Assembly: GCF_036250065.1 (NCBI RefSeq) | Contig: NZ_CP109199.1 | Location: 2,418,001 to 2,482,000 of the forward strand | DNA: 64,000 nt | Direction: 5' to 3' | Origin: Micromonospora sp. NBC_01699 | GTDB lineage: Bacteria; Actinomycetota; Actinomycetes; Mycobacteriales; Micromonosporaceae | Part shown: piece after piece, positions 17,758-26,075 of the stretch | Layout of the letters: each line of letters opens with the position of its first letter | How positions within the stretch are numbered: position 1 is the first letter of the stretch | The notes under the pieces: generated by a model | Seen by the model: the letters and a program-made list of their open reading frames with translations, nothing else | Database searches by the model: none | What the model was told of the DNA's origin: nothing | Position numbers and translations under genes: made by a program

Positions 17758-18690
17758 GTGAATCTGGTCGAGCTGGGCTATCTGGCCGGCTGGCGGATCA
17801 CCCGCGCGGTGCCGAAGCCGCTGGCCGCCGCGGTGTTCCGGCTCGGCGCCGACCGGGCGTTCCGGCGGGGCGGCCCCGGGGTCAAGCGGCTGGCGGGCAA
17901 CCTGCGCCAGGTGGTTGGCCCGGACCTGCCGTCGGCCGAGTTCGACCAGCTCGTCCGGCGCGCACTGCGGTCGTACGGGCGCTACTGGCTGGATCTGTTC
18001 CGGCTGCCGTCGCTGTCGCACGCCCAGCGGCTCGCCACGTTCGAGCTGGTCGGAACCGAGATGCTGGCCGCCGACGTGGCCGCCGGCCGGGGCGCGGTGA
18101 TCGCGCTGCCGCACGGCGGCAACTGGGACGCGGCCGGGGCGTGGGTGGCGGCGATGGGCTGGCCGATCACCACGGTCGCCGAACGGCTCAAGCCGGAGGC
18201 GATGTACACCCGGTTCCTGGAGTTCCGGCAGGGGCTCGGCATGGAGATCATCCCGCTCAGCGGCGGGCAGCAGCCGCCGTTCGACGTACTCGCCGAGCGG
18301 ATCCGTCAGGGGCACGTGGTGCCGTTGCTCGCCGACCGGGACCTGACCCGTCGGGGGATCGAGGTCCGCTTCTTCGGGGCCCGTACCCGGATGCCGGCCG
18401 GTCCGGCCCTGCTCGCCCTCAGTACGGGTGCCCCGCTCTACGTCGCCTCGATGTGGTACGAACCGGACAAGGCGCTCGCCGAGCTGGTCGGCCCGCTGGA
18501 GCTGCCGGACCCGGCCAGCGGCACCCTCAGCGAGCGGGTACGGGTGCTCACCCAGGACATTGCCGACCATCTCGCGGCCGGTATCGCCCAGCATCCGGAA
18601 GACTGGCACATGTTGCAGCGGATGTGGCTGACCGGGGACGATCGGGCGCAGACGGACCCCGTGACACCAGCCGCGCCCGGGCCGGCCTGA
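17758..18690 (+). CDS. Phosphatidylinositol mannoside acyltransferase (PatA-like)
   Basis: A 310-residue lysophospholipid-acyltransferase-superfamily enzyme. The catalytic HxxxxD motif is HGGNWD (about residue 118), followed by LLADRDLTRRGIEVRFFG, typical of the LpxL/HtrB-like branch. Between pgsA and pimA this is the enzyme that transfers an acyl chain to the mannose of PIM, at the cytoplasmic face of the membrane. The start is GTG 17758, 64 bp after pgsA. It ends 13 bp before pimA, so the genes are co-transcribed. Confidence 0.9.
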   Translation: MNLVELGYLAGWRITRAVPKPLAAAVFRLGADRAFRRGGPGVKRLAGNLRQVVGPDLPSAEFDQLVRRALRSYGRYWLDLFRLPSLSHAQRLATFELVGTEMLAADVAAGRGAVIALPHGGNWDAAGAWVAAMGWPITTVAERLKPEAMYTRFLEFRQGLGMEIIPLSGGQQPPFDVLAERIRQGHVVPLLADRDLTRRGIEVRFFGARTRMPAGPALLALSTGAPLYVASMWYEPDKALAELVGPLELPDPASGTLSERVRVLTQDIADHLAAGIAQHPEDWHMLQRMWLTGDDRAQTDPVTPAAPGPA

Positions 18691-18703
18691 GGGGGAGGGC
18701 GCA

Positions 18704-19864
18704 GTGCGGATCGGCATCGTGTGCCCGTACTCCTTCGACGTGCCGGGCGGGGTGCAGAACCACATCATGGACCTGGCCGAGGCCCTGATCGGTCTCGGAC
18801 ACGAGGTGAGCGTGCTGGCCCCGGCGGACGAGGACTCGCCGCTGCCGCCGTACGTCGTGTCGGCCGGTCGGTCGGTGCCGTTCCCGTACAACGGGTCGGT
18901 GGCCCGGATCACCTTCGGCCCGGTTTCCACCGCCCGGGTACGCCGCTGGATCGCCCGGGGCGACTTCGACGTACTGCACGTGCACGAGCCGTTGGCGCTG
19001 AGCCTGTCGCTGCTGGCCGTGATGTCGGCGCGCGGGCCGGTGGTGGCGACCTTCCACACCGCGATGACCCGGTCCCGGGCGCTGGCCGCCGCGCAGAACA
19101 TGCTCCAGATCGTGCTGGAGCGGGTCACCGCCCGGATCGCGGTCAGCGCGTTGGCCCGCAAGGTGCAGGTGGAGCACCTCGACGGCGGCGCGGTGGAGAT
19201 CCCCAACGGGGTGGCGGTGGCGAAGTTCGCCGACGCGGAGGCGCTGCCCGGCTGGCCGGGGGAGTGCGCGCCGGGCAGTGGCGGCACAATCGGCTTCCTG
19301 GGCCGGTTCACCGAGCCGCGCAAGGGGTTCGCCTTGCTCCGGGAGGCGTTCATGGCGCTCGCCGCCGAACGTCCCGGCCTGCGCCTGCTGGTCGCCGGTC
19401 CGGGTGAGCCGGCCGAGCTGATGGAGGACGTGCCGCCGGACCTGCGCGACCGGGTCACCTTCCTCGGCCTGGTCTCCGAGGCGGACAAAGCGCGCATGCT
19501 GCGCAGTGTGCATGTTTACGTCGCGCCGAACACGGGCGGTGAGTCGTTCGGCATGATCCTCACCGAGGCGATGGCCGCCGGTGCCGCCATCGTCGCCAGC
19601 GACCTGGACGCGTTCCGTCGGGTGCTCGACGGCGGCCGGGCCGGCCAGCTCTTCCCCACCGGGGACGCGCAGGCGCTGCGTCGTACGCTCGTCGAGCTGC
19701 TCGACGACCCGGCTCGCCGGGCCGCCCTGTCGGCGTGCGCGCGAGAGGTCGTGGCGACGTTCGACTGGCCGATGGTTGCCCGCCGGGTTCTGGAGGTATA
19801 CGCAGCTGCGATCGAGGCCACCGACGGACGGGTGATCGACCAGGAGTGGGTGGGCCCACGCTGA
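18704..19864 (+). CDS. pimA: Phosphatidyl-myo-inositol mannosyltransferase
   Basis: A 386-residue GT-B glycosyltransferase of family GT4 that adds the first mannose from GDP-mannose to phosphatidylinositol. Visible features are the N-terminal PYSFDVPGGVQNHI loop that binds substrate, LHVHEPLALSLSLL, the hinge segment GFLGRFTEPRKGF, and the nucleotide-sugar signature ESFGMILTEAMAAG with its Glu (about residue 275). The start is GTG 18704 behind GGGGGAGGG. Position directly after the acyltransferase supports the assignment. Confidence 0.95.
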   Translation: MRIGIVCPYSFDVPGGVQNHIMDLAEALIGLGHEVSVLAPADEDSPLPPYVVSAGRSVPFPYNGSVARITFGPVSTARVRRWIARGDFDVLHVHEPLALSLSLLAVMSARGPVVATFHTAMTRSRALAAAQNMLQIVLERVTARIAVSALARKVQVEHLDGGAVEIPNGVAVAKFADAEALPGWPGECAPGSGGTIGFLGRFTEPRKGFALLREAFMALAAERPGLRLLVAGPGEPAELMEDVPPDLRDRVTFLGLVSEADKARMLRSVHVYVAPNTGGESFGMILTEAMAAGAAIVASDLDAFRRVLDGGRAGQLFPTGDAQALRRTLVELLDDPARRAALSACAREVVATFDWPMVARRVLEVYAAAIEATDGRVIDQEWVGPR

Positions 19865-19946
19865 GCCGGTCCGGCGGTCGGCTCGCAGGCAGGTGCCGGC
19901 GGCGTACCCACGCCTCCGGCCGGACGGGATGAGGAGCCGCACGACG

Positions 19947-20489
19947 ATGCCGCACATGTGGTGGTTGGTGGGTGCTGTCGCCGTGGTCGGCCTGATCGCG
20001 GTCTACCTGTCCTGGACCGTCGGTCGGGTCGACCGGCTGCACATCCGGGCCGCCTCGGCCGCCAGGTCCCTGGACGCACACCTGCTGCGCCGGGCCGCCG
20101 CCGCGGCTGTGCTGGCCGAGGAACACTTCGCGGTGGAGCTGTACGCGGCGGCCCGGATCGCGCTCGACGCCGGCCCCGAGGAGCGGGAGGCGGCCGAGAA
20201 CGACCTCACCCGCCAGCTCCGACTCACCCCGCTGTCCGCGGACGACCCGGCCGCCGAGTCGGTGATCGCGGCCAGCCGCCGGCTCGGCCTGGCCCGCCAG
20301 GTGCACACCGATCTCGTACGCGACGCGCTGTCCGCCCGCCGCCGCCCCGTCGTACGACTGCTCCGCATGACCCGCAAACACCCCCGCCCCACCTACTTCG
20401 ACGTAGACGATCCCACCCTCCACCCCCTGCCCTCTCCTCCTTCCCCTCCTTTCCCTCCCACCCCCACCCCGAGATCCGCACTCCGGTAG
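19947..20489 (+). CDS. Single-pass membrane protein of unknown function, downstream of pimA
   Basis: Protein of about 180 residues. One N-terminal membrane helix (WWLVGAVAVVGLIAVYLSW) precedes an Ala/Arg/Leu-rich helical region (residues 30-150) with strong coiled character. I do not recognise a named domain. The start is ATG 19947 after GAGGAG; ATG 19956 is an alternative. The last 20 residues are low-complexity Pro/Ser/Thr from a C-rich tract, and the stop codon TAG lies inside the left arm of the palindrome at 20481. The original C-terminus may have been replaced or extended by that element. A membrane gene in this position is common after pimA in actinobacteria. Confidence 0.7.
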   Translation: MPHMWWLVGAVAVVGLIAVYLSWTVGRVDRLHIRAASAARSLDAHLLRRAAAAAVLAEEHFAVELYAAARIALDAGPEEREAAENDLTRQLRLTPLSADDPAAESVIAASRRLGLARQVHTDLVRDALSARRRPVVRLLRMTRKHPRPTYFDVDDPTLHPLPSPPSPPFPPTPTPRSALR

Positions 20490-20539
20490 AGAAAGAGTGG
20501 TTGTTCGCTCCGTCATTGCCACTCGTTGCTCTACCGGAG
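20481..20539. repeat. Long intergenic palindrome, family C
   Basis: The outer stem is CTCCGGTAGAG (20481-20491) with CTCTACCGGAG (20529-20539). The inner stem is GAGTGG (20495-20500) with CCACTC (20519-20524), separated by a small internal loop and closed by an 18-nt loop. It shows the same C-rich left flank (20400-20480) and G-rich right flank (20540-20640) as families A and B, but an unrelated stem sequence. Confidence 0.9.
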
Positions 20540-20680
20540 CTGGCTCGGGCGGGGCGGTGGGCGGGTGAGGTCGACCACAGGGCAGGCCACGGGTGGGTTG
20601 ATTGGCTGTCGGAAGGGCGGTGGGGCGGGCGTAGCCTTGGGCCCGGTATGTGAAACCTGGCCCCGAGGAGTGACTGAGTC

Positions 20681-21598
20681 GTGTCCGATTCCGCCGTGCA
20701 GCCCGAGTCCACCACCCCTGTTGTCGGCAGTGCCCGAGTCAAGCGCGGGATGGCCGAGATGCTCAAGGGTGGCGTGATCATGGACGTGGTCACCGCCGAG
20801 CAGGCGAAGATCGCCGAGGATGCCGGTGCGGTCGCGGTGATGGCGTTGGAGCGGGTGCCGGCCGACATCCGGGCCCAGGGCGGCGTCTCCCGGATGAGCG
20901 ACCCGGACATGATCGACAGCATCATCAACGCGGTCTCGATCCCGGTGATGGCCAAGGCCCGGATCGGCCACTTCGTCGAGGCCCAGGTGCTCCAGGCGCT
21001 CGGCGTCGACTACGTGGACGAGTCCGAGGTGCTGACCCCGGCCGACTACGCCAACCACATCGACAAGTGGGCGTTCACCGTGCCGTTCGTCTGCGGGGCG
21101 ACCAACCTGGGCGAGGCGCTGCGCCGGATCACCGAGGGCGCGGCCATGATCCGCTCCAAGGGCGAGGCCGGCACCGGCGACGTCTCCAACGCCACCACCC
21201 ACATGCGCAAGATCCTGGGCGAGATCCGCCGTCTCGGCTCGCTCGCCCCGGACGAGCTCTACGTCGCGGCGAAGGAGCTCCAGGCACCGTACGAGCTGGT
21301 CCGTGAGGTGGCCGAGACCGGGAAGCTGCCGGTCGTACTCTTCACCGCCGGAGGCATCGCGACCCCGGCGGACGCCGCGATGATGATGCAGCTCGGCGCC
21401 CAGGGGGTCTTCGTCGGGTCGGGCATCTTCAAGTCCGGCAACCCGGAGCAGCGGGCCGCCGCGATCGTCAAGGCGACCACCTTCCACGACGACCCGGACG
21501 TGCTGGCCAAGGTCTCCCGTGGGCTGGGCGAGGCGATGGTCGGCATCAACGTCGACGAGATCCCGCAGCCGCACCGCCTTGCCGAGCGTGGCTGGTGA
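20681..21598 (+). CDS. pdxS: Pyridoxal 5'-phosphate synthase lyase subunit PdxS
   Basis: A 305-residue (beta/alpha)8 enzyme that builds PLP from ribose 5-phosphate, glyceraldehyde 3-phosphate and ammonia. The imine-forming lysine is in MAKARIGHF (about residue 90) and the second active-site lysine in RSKGEAGTG. The phosphate loop [14 protein letters not shown] is intact. The start is GTG 20681 with GAGGAG upstream. It is followed by pdxT after 25 bp; the two subunits form a 12+12 complex in known systems. The G-rich leader starts at the palindrome at 20481. Confidence 0.97.
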   Translation: MSDSAVQPESTTPVVGSARVKRGMAEMLKGGVIMDVVTAEQAKIAEDAGAVAVMALERVPADIRAQGGVSRMSDPDMIDSIINAVSIPVMAKARIGHFVEAQVLQALGVDYVDESEVLTPADYANHIDKWAFTVPFVCGATNLGEALRRITEGAAMIRSKGEAGTGDVSNATTHMRKILGEIRRLGSLAPDELYVAAKELQAPYELVREVAETGKLPVVLFTAGGIATPADAAMMMQLGAQGVFVGSGIFKSGNPEQRAAAIVKATTFHDDPDVLAKVSRGLGEAMVGINVDEIPQPHRLAERGW

Positions 21599-21623
21599 AC
21601 CCGGTAGCCATCGGGGGCGGCGC

Positions 21624-22229
21624 ATGAGCACCATCGGCGTGCTCGCGTTGCAGGGTGACGTACGCGAGCACCTGCTGGCCCTGGCCAGCACCGACGACGC
21701 GATCGCCCGGCCGATCCGCCGGCCGTCGGAACTGGACGACGTCGACGCCCTGGTGATTCCGGGCGGTGAGTCGACCACCATGAGCAAGCTGGTGGCGGAG
21801 TTCGAGCTGCTGGACCCGATCCGCAAGCGGATCGCCGACGGCATGCCGGTGTACGGCTCCTGCGCCGGCATGATCATGCTGGCGACCGAGGTGCTCGACG
21901 GGCGTCCCGACCAGCGCGGCTTCGACGGCATCGAGATGACCGTCCGACGCAACGCGTTCGGTCGGCAGGTCGACTCGTTCGAGGCCCCGGTGGAGATCGC
22001 CGATGTGCCCGGCCCCCGGTTCGACGCCGTGTTCATCCGGGCTCCCTGGGTGGAGCGGGTCGGCGACGGGGTACGGGTGCTGGGTCGGGTGACCGAGGGT
22101 CCGGCGGCCGGTCGGATCGTCGCGGTACGGCAGGGCAACCTGCTCGCCACCGCGTTCCACCCGGAGCTGACCGGGGACCTGCGGGTGCACCAGTACTTCG
22201 TGGACCTGGTCCGGGACGCCACCACCTGA
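21624..22229 (+). CDS. pdxT: Pyridoxal 5'-phosphate synthase glutaminase subunit PdxT
   Basis: A 201-residue class I glutamine amidotransferase that feeds ammonia to PdxS. The catalytic Cys lies in [10 protein letters not shown] (about residue 78), and His and Glu in [10 protein letters not shown] (about residues 178-180). IPGGESTTM binds glutamine. The start is ATG 21624; GGGGGCGG upstream is a modest ribosome site. Co-transcribed with pdxS. Confidence 0.96.
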   Translation: MSTIGVLALQGDVREHLLALASTDDAIARPIRRPSELDDVDALVIPGGESTTMSKLVAEFELLDPIRKRIADGMPVYGSCAGMIMLATEVLDGRPDQRGFDGIEMTVRRNAFGRQVDSFEAPVEIADVPGPRFDAVFIRAPWVERVGDGVRVLGRVTEGPAAGRIVAVRQGNLLATAFHPELTGDLRVHQYFVDLVRDATT

Positions 22230-22421
22230 CGGGGTGTGACGGCCGGGCGGGTGGCGCCGGTAGGATTGCCGGGTTCGGCCGGGCAGTCTGCTCAAATCGC
22301 CTACCGCCCAGAGCCGACAGCGGATCTTCACCCGGGCTGATTGTCGCGAAATCGGCGAGATCGCCGGGAAGATGAGCGGGCAGTCGACTGTTGACGCGTG
22401 GGTTAGCGACGGAGGTAACAG

Positions 22422-23171
22422 ATGTCCGGCCACTCAAAGTGGGCGACGACCAAGCACAAGAAGGCGGTCATCGACGCCAAGCGCGGCAAGATGTTCGCGA
22501 AGTTGATCAAGAACGTCGAGGTCGCGGCGCGGACCGGCGGCGGTGACCCGACCGGCAACCCGACCCTCTACGACGCCATCCAGAAGGCGAAGAAGAGCTC
22601 GGTCCCGAACGACAACATCGACCGTGCGGTCAAGCGCGGATCCGGTCTGGAGGCCGGCGGCGCCGACTGGCAGACGGTGATGTACGAGGGCTACGGCCCC
22701 AACGGCGTCGCGCTCCTGATCGAGTGCCTCACCGACAACCGCAACCGGGCCGCGACCGAGGTACGTACCGCGCTGACCCGCAACGGCGGCTCGCTCGCCG
22801 ACGCCGGCTCGGTGTCGTACATGTTCACCCGCAAGGGCGTGGTGATCGTGCCGAAGACCGGCCTGACCGAGGACGACGTGCTGATCGCGGTCCTCGACGC
22901 CGGCGCCGAAGAGGTCAACGACCTGGGCGAGGCGTTCGAGGTCATCTCCGAGCCGACCGACCTGGTCGCCGTCCGCACCGCGCTTCAGGATGCGGGTATG
23001 GAGTACGAGTCGGCCGAGTCGTCGCTGGTCCCGAGCGTCACCATCCCGCTGGACGAGGACGGCGCGCGGAAGATCTTCAAGCTGATTGACGCGCTGGAGG
23101 ACTCCGACGACGTGCAGAACGTCTACGGCAACTTCGACATCTCCGACGACGTCATGGCCGCCGTCGACTGA
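22422..23171 (+). CDS. YebC/PmpR-family protein
   Basis: A 249-residue member of the TACO1/YebC family. The N-terminal signature [20 protein letters not shown] is perfect, and the three-domain length is standard. Family members act as transcription regulators in some bacteria and help ribosomes translate proline stretches in others. The start is ATG 22422 after GGAGG. In Streptomyces and mycobacteria this gene leads into ruvCAB; here a 21-kb block separates them and a terminator follows at 23281. Confidence 0.95.
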   Translation: MSGHSKWATTKHKKAVIDAKRGKMFAKLIKNVEVAARTGGGDPTGNPTLYDAIQKAKKSSVPNDNIDRAVKRGSGLEAGGADWQTVMYEGYGPNGVALLIECLTDNRNRAATEVRTALTRNGGSLADAGSVSYMFTRKGVVIVPKTGLTEDDVLIAVLDAGAEEVNDLGEAFEVISEPTDLVAVRTALQDAGMEYESAESSLVPSVTIPLDEDGARKIFKLIDALEDSDDVQNVYGNFDISDDVMAAVD

Positions 23172-23280
23172 AGGCGTAGGCAACTCGCGCTGGCATTTCT
23201 GTTGCAGGTGGCGGACGAAGGTGGCTTCCACTTCGATCGGCTAGCCCAGCTGGATCAGTGACCGGTAAGGTCGCGCACGA

Positions 23281-23313
23281 AACAGCCCCCAGGATCACCT
23301 GGGGGCTGTTTTC
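23281..23313 (+). terminator. Intrinsic terminator after yebC
   Basis: Perfect 13-bp arms (AACAGCCCCCAGG and its complement) with a 4-nt loop, followed by TTTTC. This is the only hairpin in the window with a real T-run, so it should stop transcription of pdxST-yebC about 110 nt past the yebC stop. Confidence 0.9.
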
Positions 23314-23376
23314 GCATATGGCTCGCAAGGTTGGATCCTCGTGTTCCGCTGGTAATGAGTCGTTAAGCGGCCGCCG

Positions 23377-23418
23377 TACTCTGCAATTACTACTTTGCAA
23401 TTCGTACTCTACAATTCC
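23377..23418. repeat. Three tandem 14-bp direct repeats
   Basis: Units TACTCTGCAATTAC, TACTTTGCAATTCG and TACTCTACAATTCC are contiguous. They differ at few positions and are AT-rich against a high-GC background. The regular 14-bp spacing suggests a protein-binding array in the promoter of the small gene at 23574. Confidence 0.85.
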
Positions 23419-23573
23419 CATCGTTTCTGGGGTCTTCCCAGCGAGGCGAGTTCTTGGCATAGTACGCCTGGTCGGCGGTGCCGGAGTGGCGACAGCTGCA
23501 TGTTCCTCAGCCCTGGCGGGGTGGCTCCGACTTGGGCTGAGAAGAATGGGCCACGCTTGGAAGAGGAGTACAC

Positions 23574-23732
23574 ATGCCAACAGTAGATCCGGACTCGGAG
23601 GGGGAGGGCGCCGCACCTCCAGACCCGCGCGACCGGCGGCTGGAGTACCTGCGGCTGCTCTCTCCCATCATGAAGGATCTTGCGGCTGTGTTGGCCGCGT
23701 TGGTGGCCTTGATTACTATCTTCCGGAAATGA
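23574..23732 (+). CDS. 52-residue single-pass membrane peptide
   Basis: ATG 23574 is preceded by a strong ribosome site (GAGGAG, 6 nt spacing). The product has an acidic N-terminal half (DPDSEGEG), a basic patch (RDRRLEYLRL) and one C-terminal membrane helix (LAAVLAALVALITIF) ending RK. I do not recognise a family. The coding case rests on ribosome site, composition and the amphipathic design, not on homology. The repeat array 156 bp upstream suggests specific control. It is not attached to yebC transcription because a terminator intervenes. Confidence 0.55.
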   Translation: MPTVDPDSEGEGAAPPDPRDRRLEYLRLLSPIMKDLAAVLAALVALITIFRK

Positions 23733-23855
23733 CGCTTACGGCTAGTGCATAGTGGATCAGCCAATAGATTGGTCGACGCCGGTCGTGTCGATTGTCGGGC
23801 CGAGCGGGAAATGGGGGCTCGACCCGACAATCCGCGTTTCGGGCCGTGGTGAGGC

Positions 23856-25760
23856 TCAGCCGATGTTGTTCATGAAGCGGGTGACGGGCAGGGCGTGGTC
23901 GACGATGCGTACGTCGCCGAGCCAGCCGTAGAAGCCCTGCTCGATCAGCCGGTCGTAGTGGTACGCGCCGAAGAACCACGGCTCACCCGAGGTGGCCAGG
24001 CCGATCGCCGGGGTGCTCGGGTTGCGCAGCAGCGGGGCGCCGTCGACGTACAGCGTGGTGTGCTGGCCGTCGTTGACCACCGCCACATGGAACCACTCGC
24101 CGGTACGCATCTCGTGGCCCCAGTTGGTGGAGATGTCGTTCTGGTTGGTCGGGAAGACCGCCCACTGCAAAGCCATCCCGTCCGACAGTGACAGCGTCGC
24201 CAGGGGTTCGGCCGGGTCGCCACCGGTCTTGCCGGCATCCGCGCCCGCACCGAACCGGCTCACCACACTCATCCACGCGTGGTTGGTCGACTTGGCGTCG
24301 GTGGGCAGCTTGACGAACGCCTCGATCGTGTAGCCGCCGGTGAGGGTCATCGTGTTCATCGGCGCGGCGTCGGCCGTACGCAGGTAGGCGCCTCGGGCCG
24401 GCTTCTTGGCGCCGGTGAACCGCAAACTGGAGCGGGTCGGCTGTGCCGGGTGGTGCTCGGCCGACCAGCGCAGCGCGGTGGCGTCACTGCCGGCGAGGGT
24501 GACCCGGGTCAGGTCGTTGCCGTTGCCGGAGAGGTCGTTGACCCGGTATCCGTCCGGGACGGTCGCCCCGTCGGTCGCCGACTGGTCGAACCGCCAGTAA
24601 CCGACGGTGCCCTTGACCAGCATCTCCTTCACCGGCCGGACCGGCGGGACCGGCACCGGGGCGAAGCCGGCGAACCGCTCCTCGAAGTCGACCGCGAGGC
24701 TGAACCGGTCCACCGGGCCGGTCAGCTCGATCTCGCTCTGCTCCAGCGGGTTGCGCCGCTCGGCGACCTTGCCGAGAATCCACGGCGACAACGTTTCCAC
24801 GTCGATGGTGTTCCGGGCCAGGTCGAAGTGGTAGAGCCGGATCATCGCGCTGCCGCCGTAATAGCGATCCTGGTAGTCGGTGACGTGCACGTGCACGTCG
24901 TGCCCGGCGGCATTGGTGAGGACGGTCCGCCCCGACGGCCAGTAGTGCCCGTTGAGCGTCAGGAAAATCTGGTCACTGTCCTTGACCAGGTTGTTCCAGA
25001 GCGACTGGCCGTAGGCCGACAACGTGGCCTTGCCGGCCGCGTCGGCCGACGCGACCTCGTGGGTGGTGAGGATCGCCGGGGTACGGGGGTGAGCGGCGAG
25101 GACCTGCTTCGCCCAGGCGATCGTGCCGGCGGAAGCCCGCCAGTCGAGCGCGAAGACGAGCCACTCCATGCCGGCGGCGCGTACGAGATGGTAGGTGTTG
25201 TAGCCGTCGGGCGTCGAGCCGCCGTAGGTGGACAGCGGCGCGAACCGCGACGGCGGGAACACGTCGAGGTAGGCGCTCGGCCCACGCTGGTCATCCGTAC
25301 GCGAGTCGATGTCGTGGTTGCCGGCGAGCACGCTGTACGGCATCCTGCGCTTGTCGAAGATCTCGAAGACCTTGCCGGCCGCGGTCAGCTCGGCCGCGGC
25401 GGCGTTCTCTACCACGTCCCCGAGGTGCGCGGCGAAGACGATGTTGTGCTCCTCGCGGTGGTCGAGGATGTAGCGCAGGCTCGCGGTCAGCGGGGCCGGG
25501 TCGCCCCGGTCGCCGTCGAAAAGGTACTGCGTGTCCGGGATGACGGCGATGGTGAACCGAGGGTTCTCCGGGTCGACCCTGCCGCTGCCGGCGGTGGTGG
25601 CGGCCGGGTCGGCGGCGAGGGCGGGCTGCGCGGCGACGCCGAGCACACCGGCCGCCGCCGCGCCCGCACCGACCAGACCGGCACCCCGCAGGAACGTACG
25701 GCGGCTGGCGGCGCCCGAAACGGGCGGAAGGGAATTGTCGACGGGTTGCTGCATGCTCAT
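23856..25760 (-). CDS. Tat-exported metallophosphoesterase with C-terminal LamG-like domain
   Basis: A 634-residue exported protein. The N-terminus has a twin-arginine signal (SRRTFLRGAG) and an Ala-rich hydrophobic core ending QPALA. The calcineurin-type phosphoesterase domain (residues 65-290) shows IPDTQY, HLGDVVENA, LAGNHDIDS, TTHEV and LNGHYW, the metal ligands in order. From about residue 400 a concanavalin/LamG fold follows (GYTIEAFVKLP, EWFHVAVVNDG, LYVDG). Family knowledge: such proteins cleave phosphodiesters or phosphomonoesters outside the cell, with the LamG part binding a polymer. The start is ATG 25760 with AGGAG in front; the longer open frame upstream is not coding. Single gene. 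Confidence 0.9.
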   Translation of the reverse strand: MSMQQPVDNSLPPVSGAASRRTFLRGAGLVGAGAAAAGVLGVAAQPALAADPAATTAGSGRVDPENPRFTIAVIPDTQYLFDGDRGDPAPLTASLRYILDHREEHNIVFAAHLGDVVENAAAAELTAAGKVFEIFDKRRMPYSVLAGNHDIDSRTDDQRGPSAYLDVFPPSRFAPLSTYGGSTPDGYNTYHLVRAAGMEWLVFALDWRASAGTIAWAKQVLAAHPRTPAILTTHEVASADAAGKATLSAYGQSLWNNLVKDSDQIFLTLNGHYWPSGRTVLTNAAGHDVHVHVTDYQDRYYGGSAMIRLYHFDLARNTIDVETLSPWILGKVAERRNPLEQSEIELTGPVDRFSLAVDFEERFAGFAPVPVPPVRPVKEMLVKGTVGYWRFDQSATDGATVPDGYRVNDLSGNGNDLTRVTLAGSDATALRWSAEHHPAQPTRSSLRFTGAKKPARGAYLRTADAAPMNTMTLTGGYTIEAFVKLPTDAKSTNHAWMSVVSRFGAGADAGKTGGDPAEPLATLSLSDGMALQWAVFPTNQNDISTNWGHEMRTGEWFHVAVVNDGQHTTLYVDGAPLLRNPSTPAIGLATSGEPWFFGAYHYDRLIEQGFYGWLGDVRIVDHALPVTRFMNNIG

Positions 25761-25937
25761 GGCTCCTGATCTGCCGAAAGGGATCGGGCACATTAGGAGC
25801 GACAGCTCGGAACGATGATCACCAGCGCGGGCAACGCCAGCCGAACGCAAAGTGAAGTATCCGCAGCTACAGAGCCTGCCGGGCGGCCCCGCCGCGCTGG
25901 GTGAACTCGCAACAACCCAACGGCTGCGCCGGGTGTG

Positions 25938-26001
25938 CCTCCATGATCCCCGAGAGTTCGGCCGGCTCCAGCGAGCCGAACTCTCCCGGATCATGCGGAG
26001 G
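25938..26001. repeat. Long imperfect palindrome, family D
   Basis: The left arm runs from CCTCCATGATCC through GAGAGTTCGGC (25938-25962) and pairs with 25975-26001 apart from a two-base bulge and one mismatch. The loop is 12 nt. It lies between divergent genes, so it cannot be a simple terminator. Its flanks lack the C/G skew seen at the A, B and C palindromes. Confidence 0.88.
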
Positions 26002-26029
26002 GGAGCGGCCCAGCCGCAGCTCCCCTCCG
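25996..26029 (+). promoter_or_regulatory. Second hairpin sharing an arm with the palindrome
   Basis: CGGAGGGGAGC (25996-26006) pairs perfectly with GCTCCCCTCCG (26019-26029). Its first six bases also belong to the end of the 25938-26001 stem, so the two structures compete. It lies upstream of the predicted start of the SnoaL-like transcript, so a role at the DNA level is more likely than RNA attenuation. Confidence 0.55.
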
Positions 26030-26037
26030 GGATCACG

Positions 26038-26068
26038 TTGACCTCAAGTCGGTTTGAGGTGTGAGGGT
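26038..26068 (+). promoter_or_regulatory. SoxR-type (MerR-family) promoter-operator
   Basis: CCTCAAGTCGGTTTGAGG (26042-26059) is a perfect inverted repeat (CCTCAA - 6 nt - TTGAGG). It has the same outer hexamers as the E. coli soxS SoxR box. It sits between TTGACC (26038-26043) and a weak -10 GAGGGT (26063-26068) with a 19-bp spacer, the over-long spacing that MerR-family activators correct. The start point would fall at about 26075, next to ATG 26076. No MerR-family gene is in the window. Confidence 0.7.
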
Positions 26069-26075
26069 GCTCGGC

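Larger units (their letters stand above)
23172..23573. other. Intergenic region, lower GC, with repeats
   Basis: After the yebC stop the region contains a terminator (23281-23313) and a 14-bp direct repeat array (23377-23418), with base composition clearly poorer in GC than its surroundings. Open frames through it are not protein-like. Confidence 0.7.
25761..26075. other. Divergent intergenic region with three hairpins
   Basis: No gene. From left to right there is a 64-nt palindrome (25938-26001), an overlapping 34-nt hairpin (25996-26029) and a SoxR-like operator-promoter (26038-26068). The region separates the phosphoesterase (leftward) from the SnoaL-like gene (rightward). Confidence 0.75.

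Noticed and set aside
23377-23418. CRISPR-like array
   Set aside because: The repeats are contiguous with no spacers and only 14 bp long, and no cas gene is present.
23258-23752. 164-codon frame through the region after yebC
   Set aside because: It runs through the terminator and the direct repeats, has no ribosome site and no protein-like features. The 52-residue frame inside the region has a strong site.
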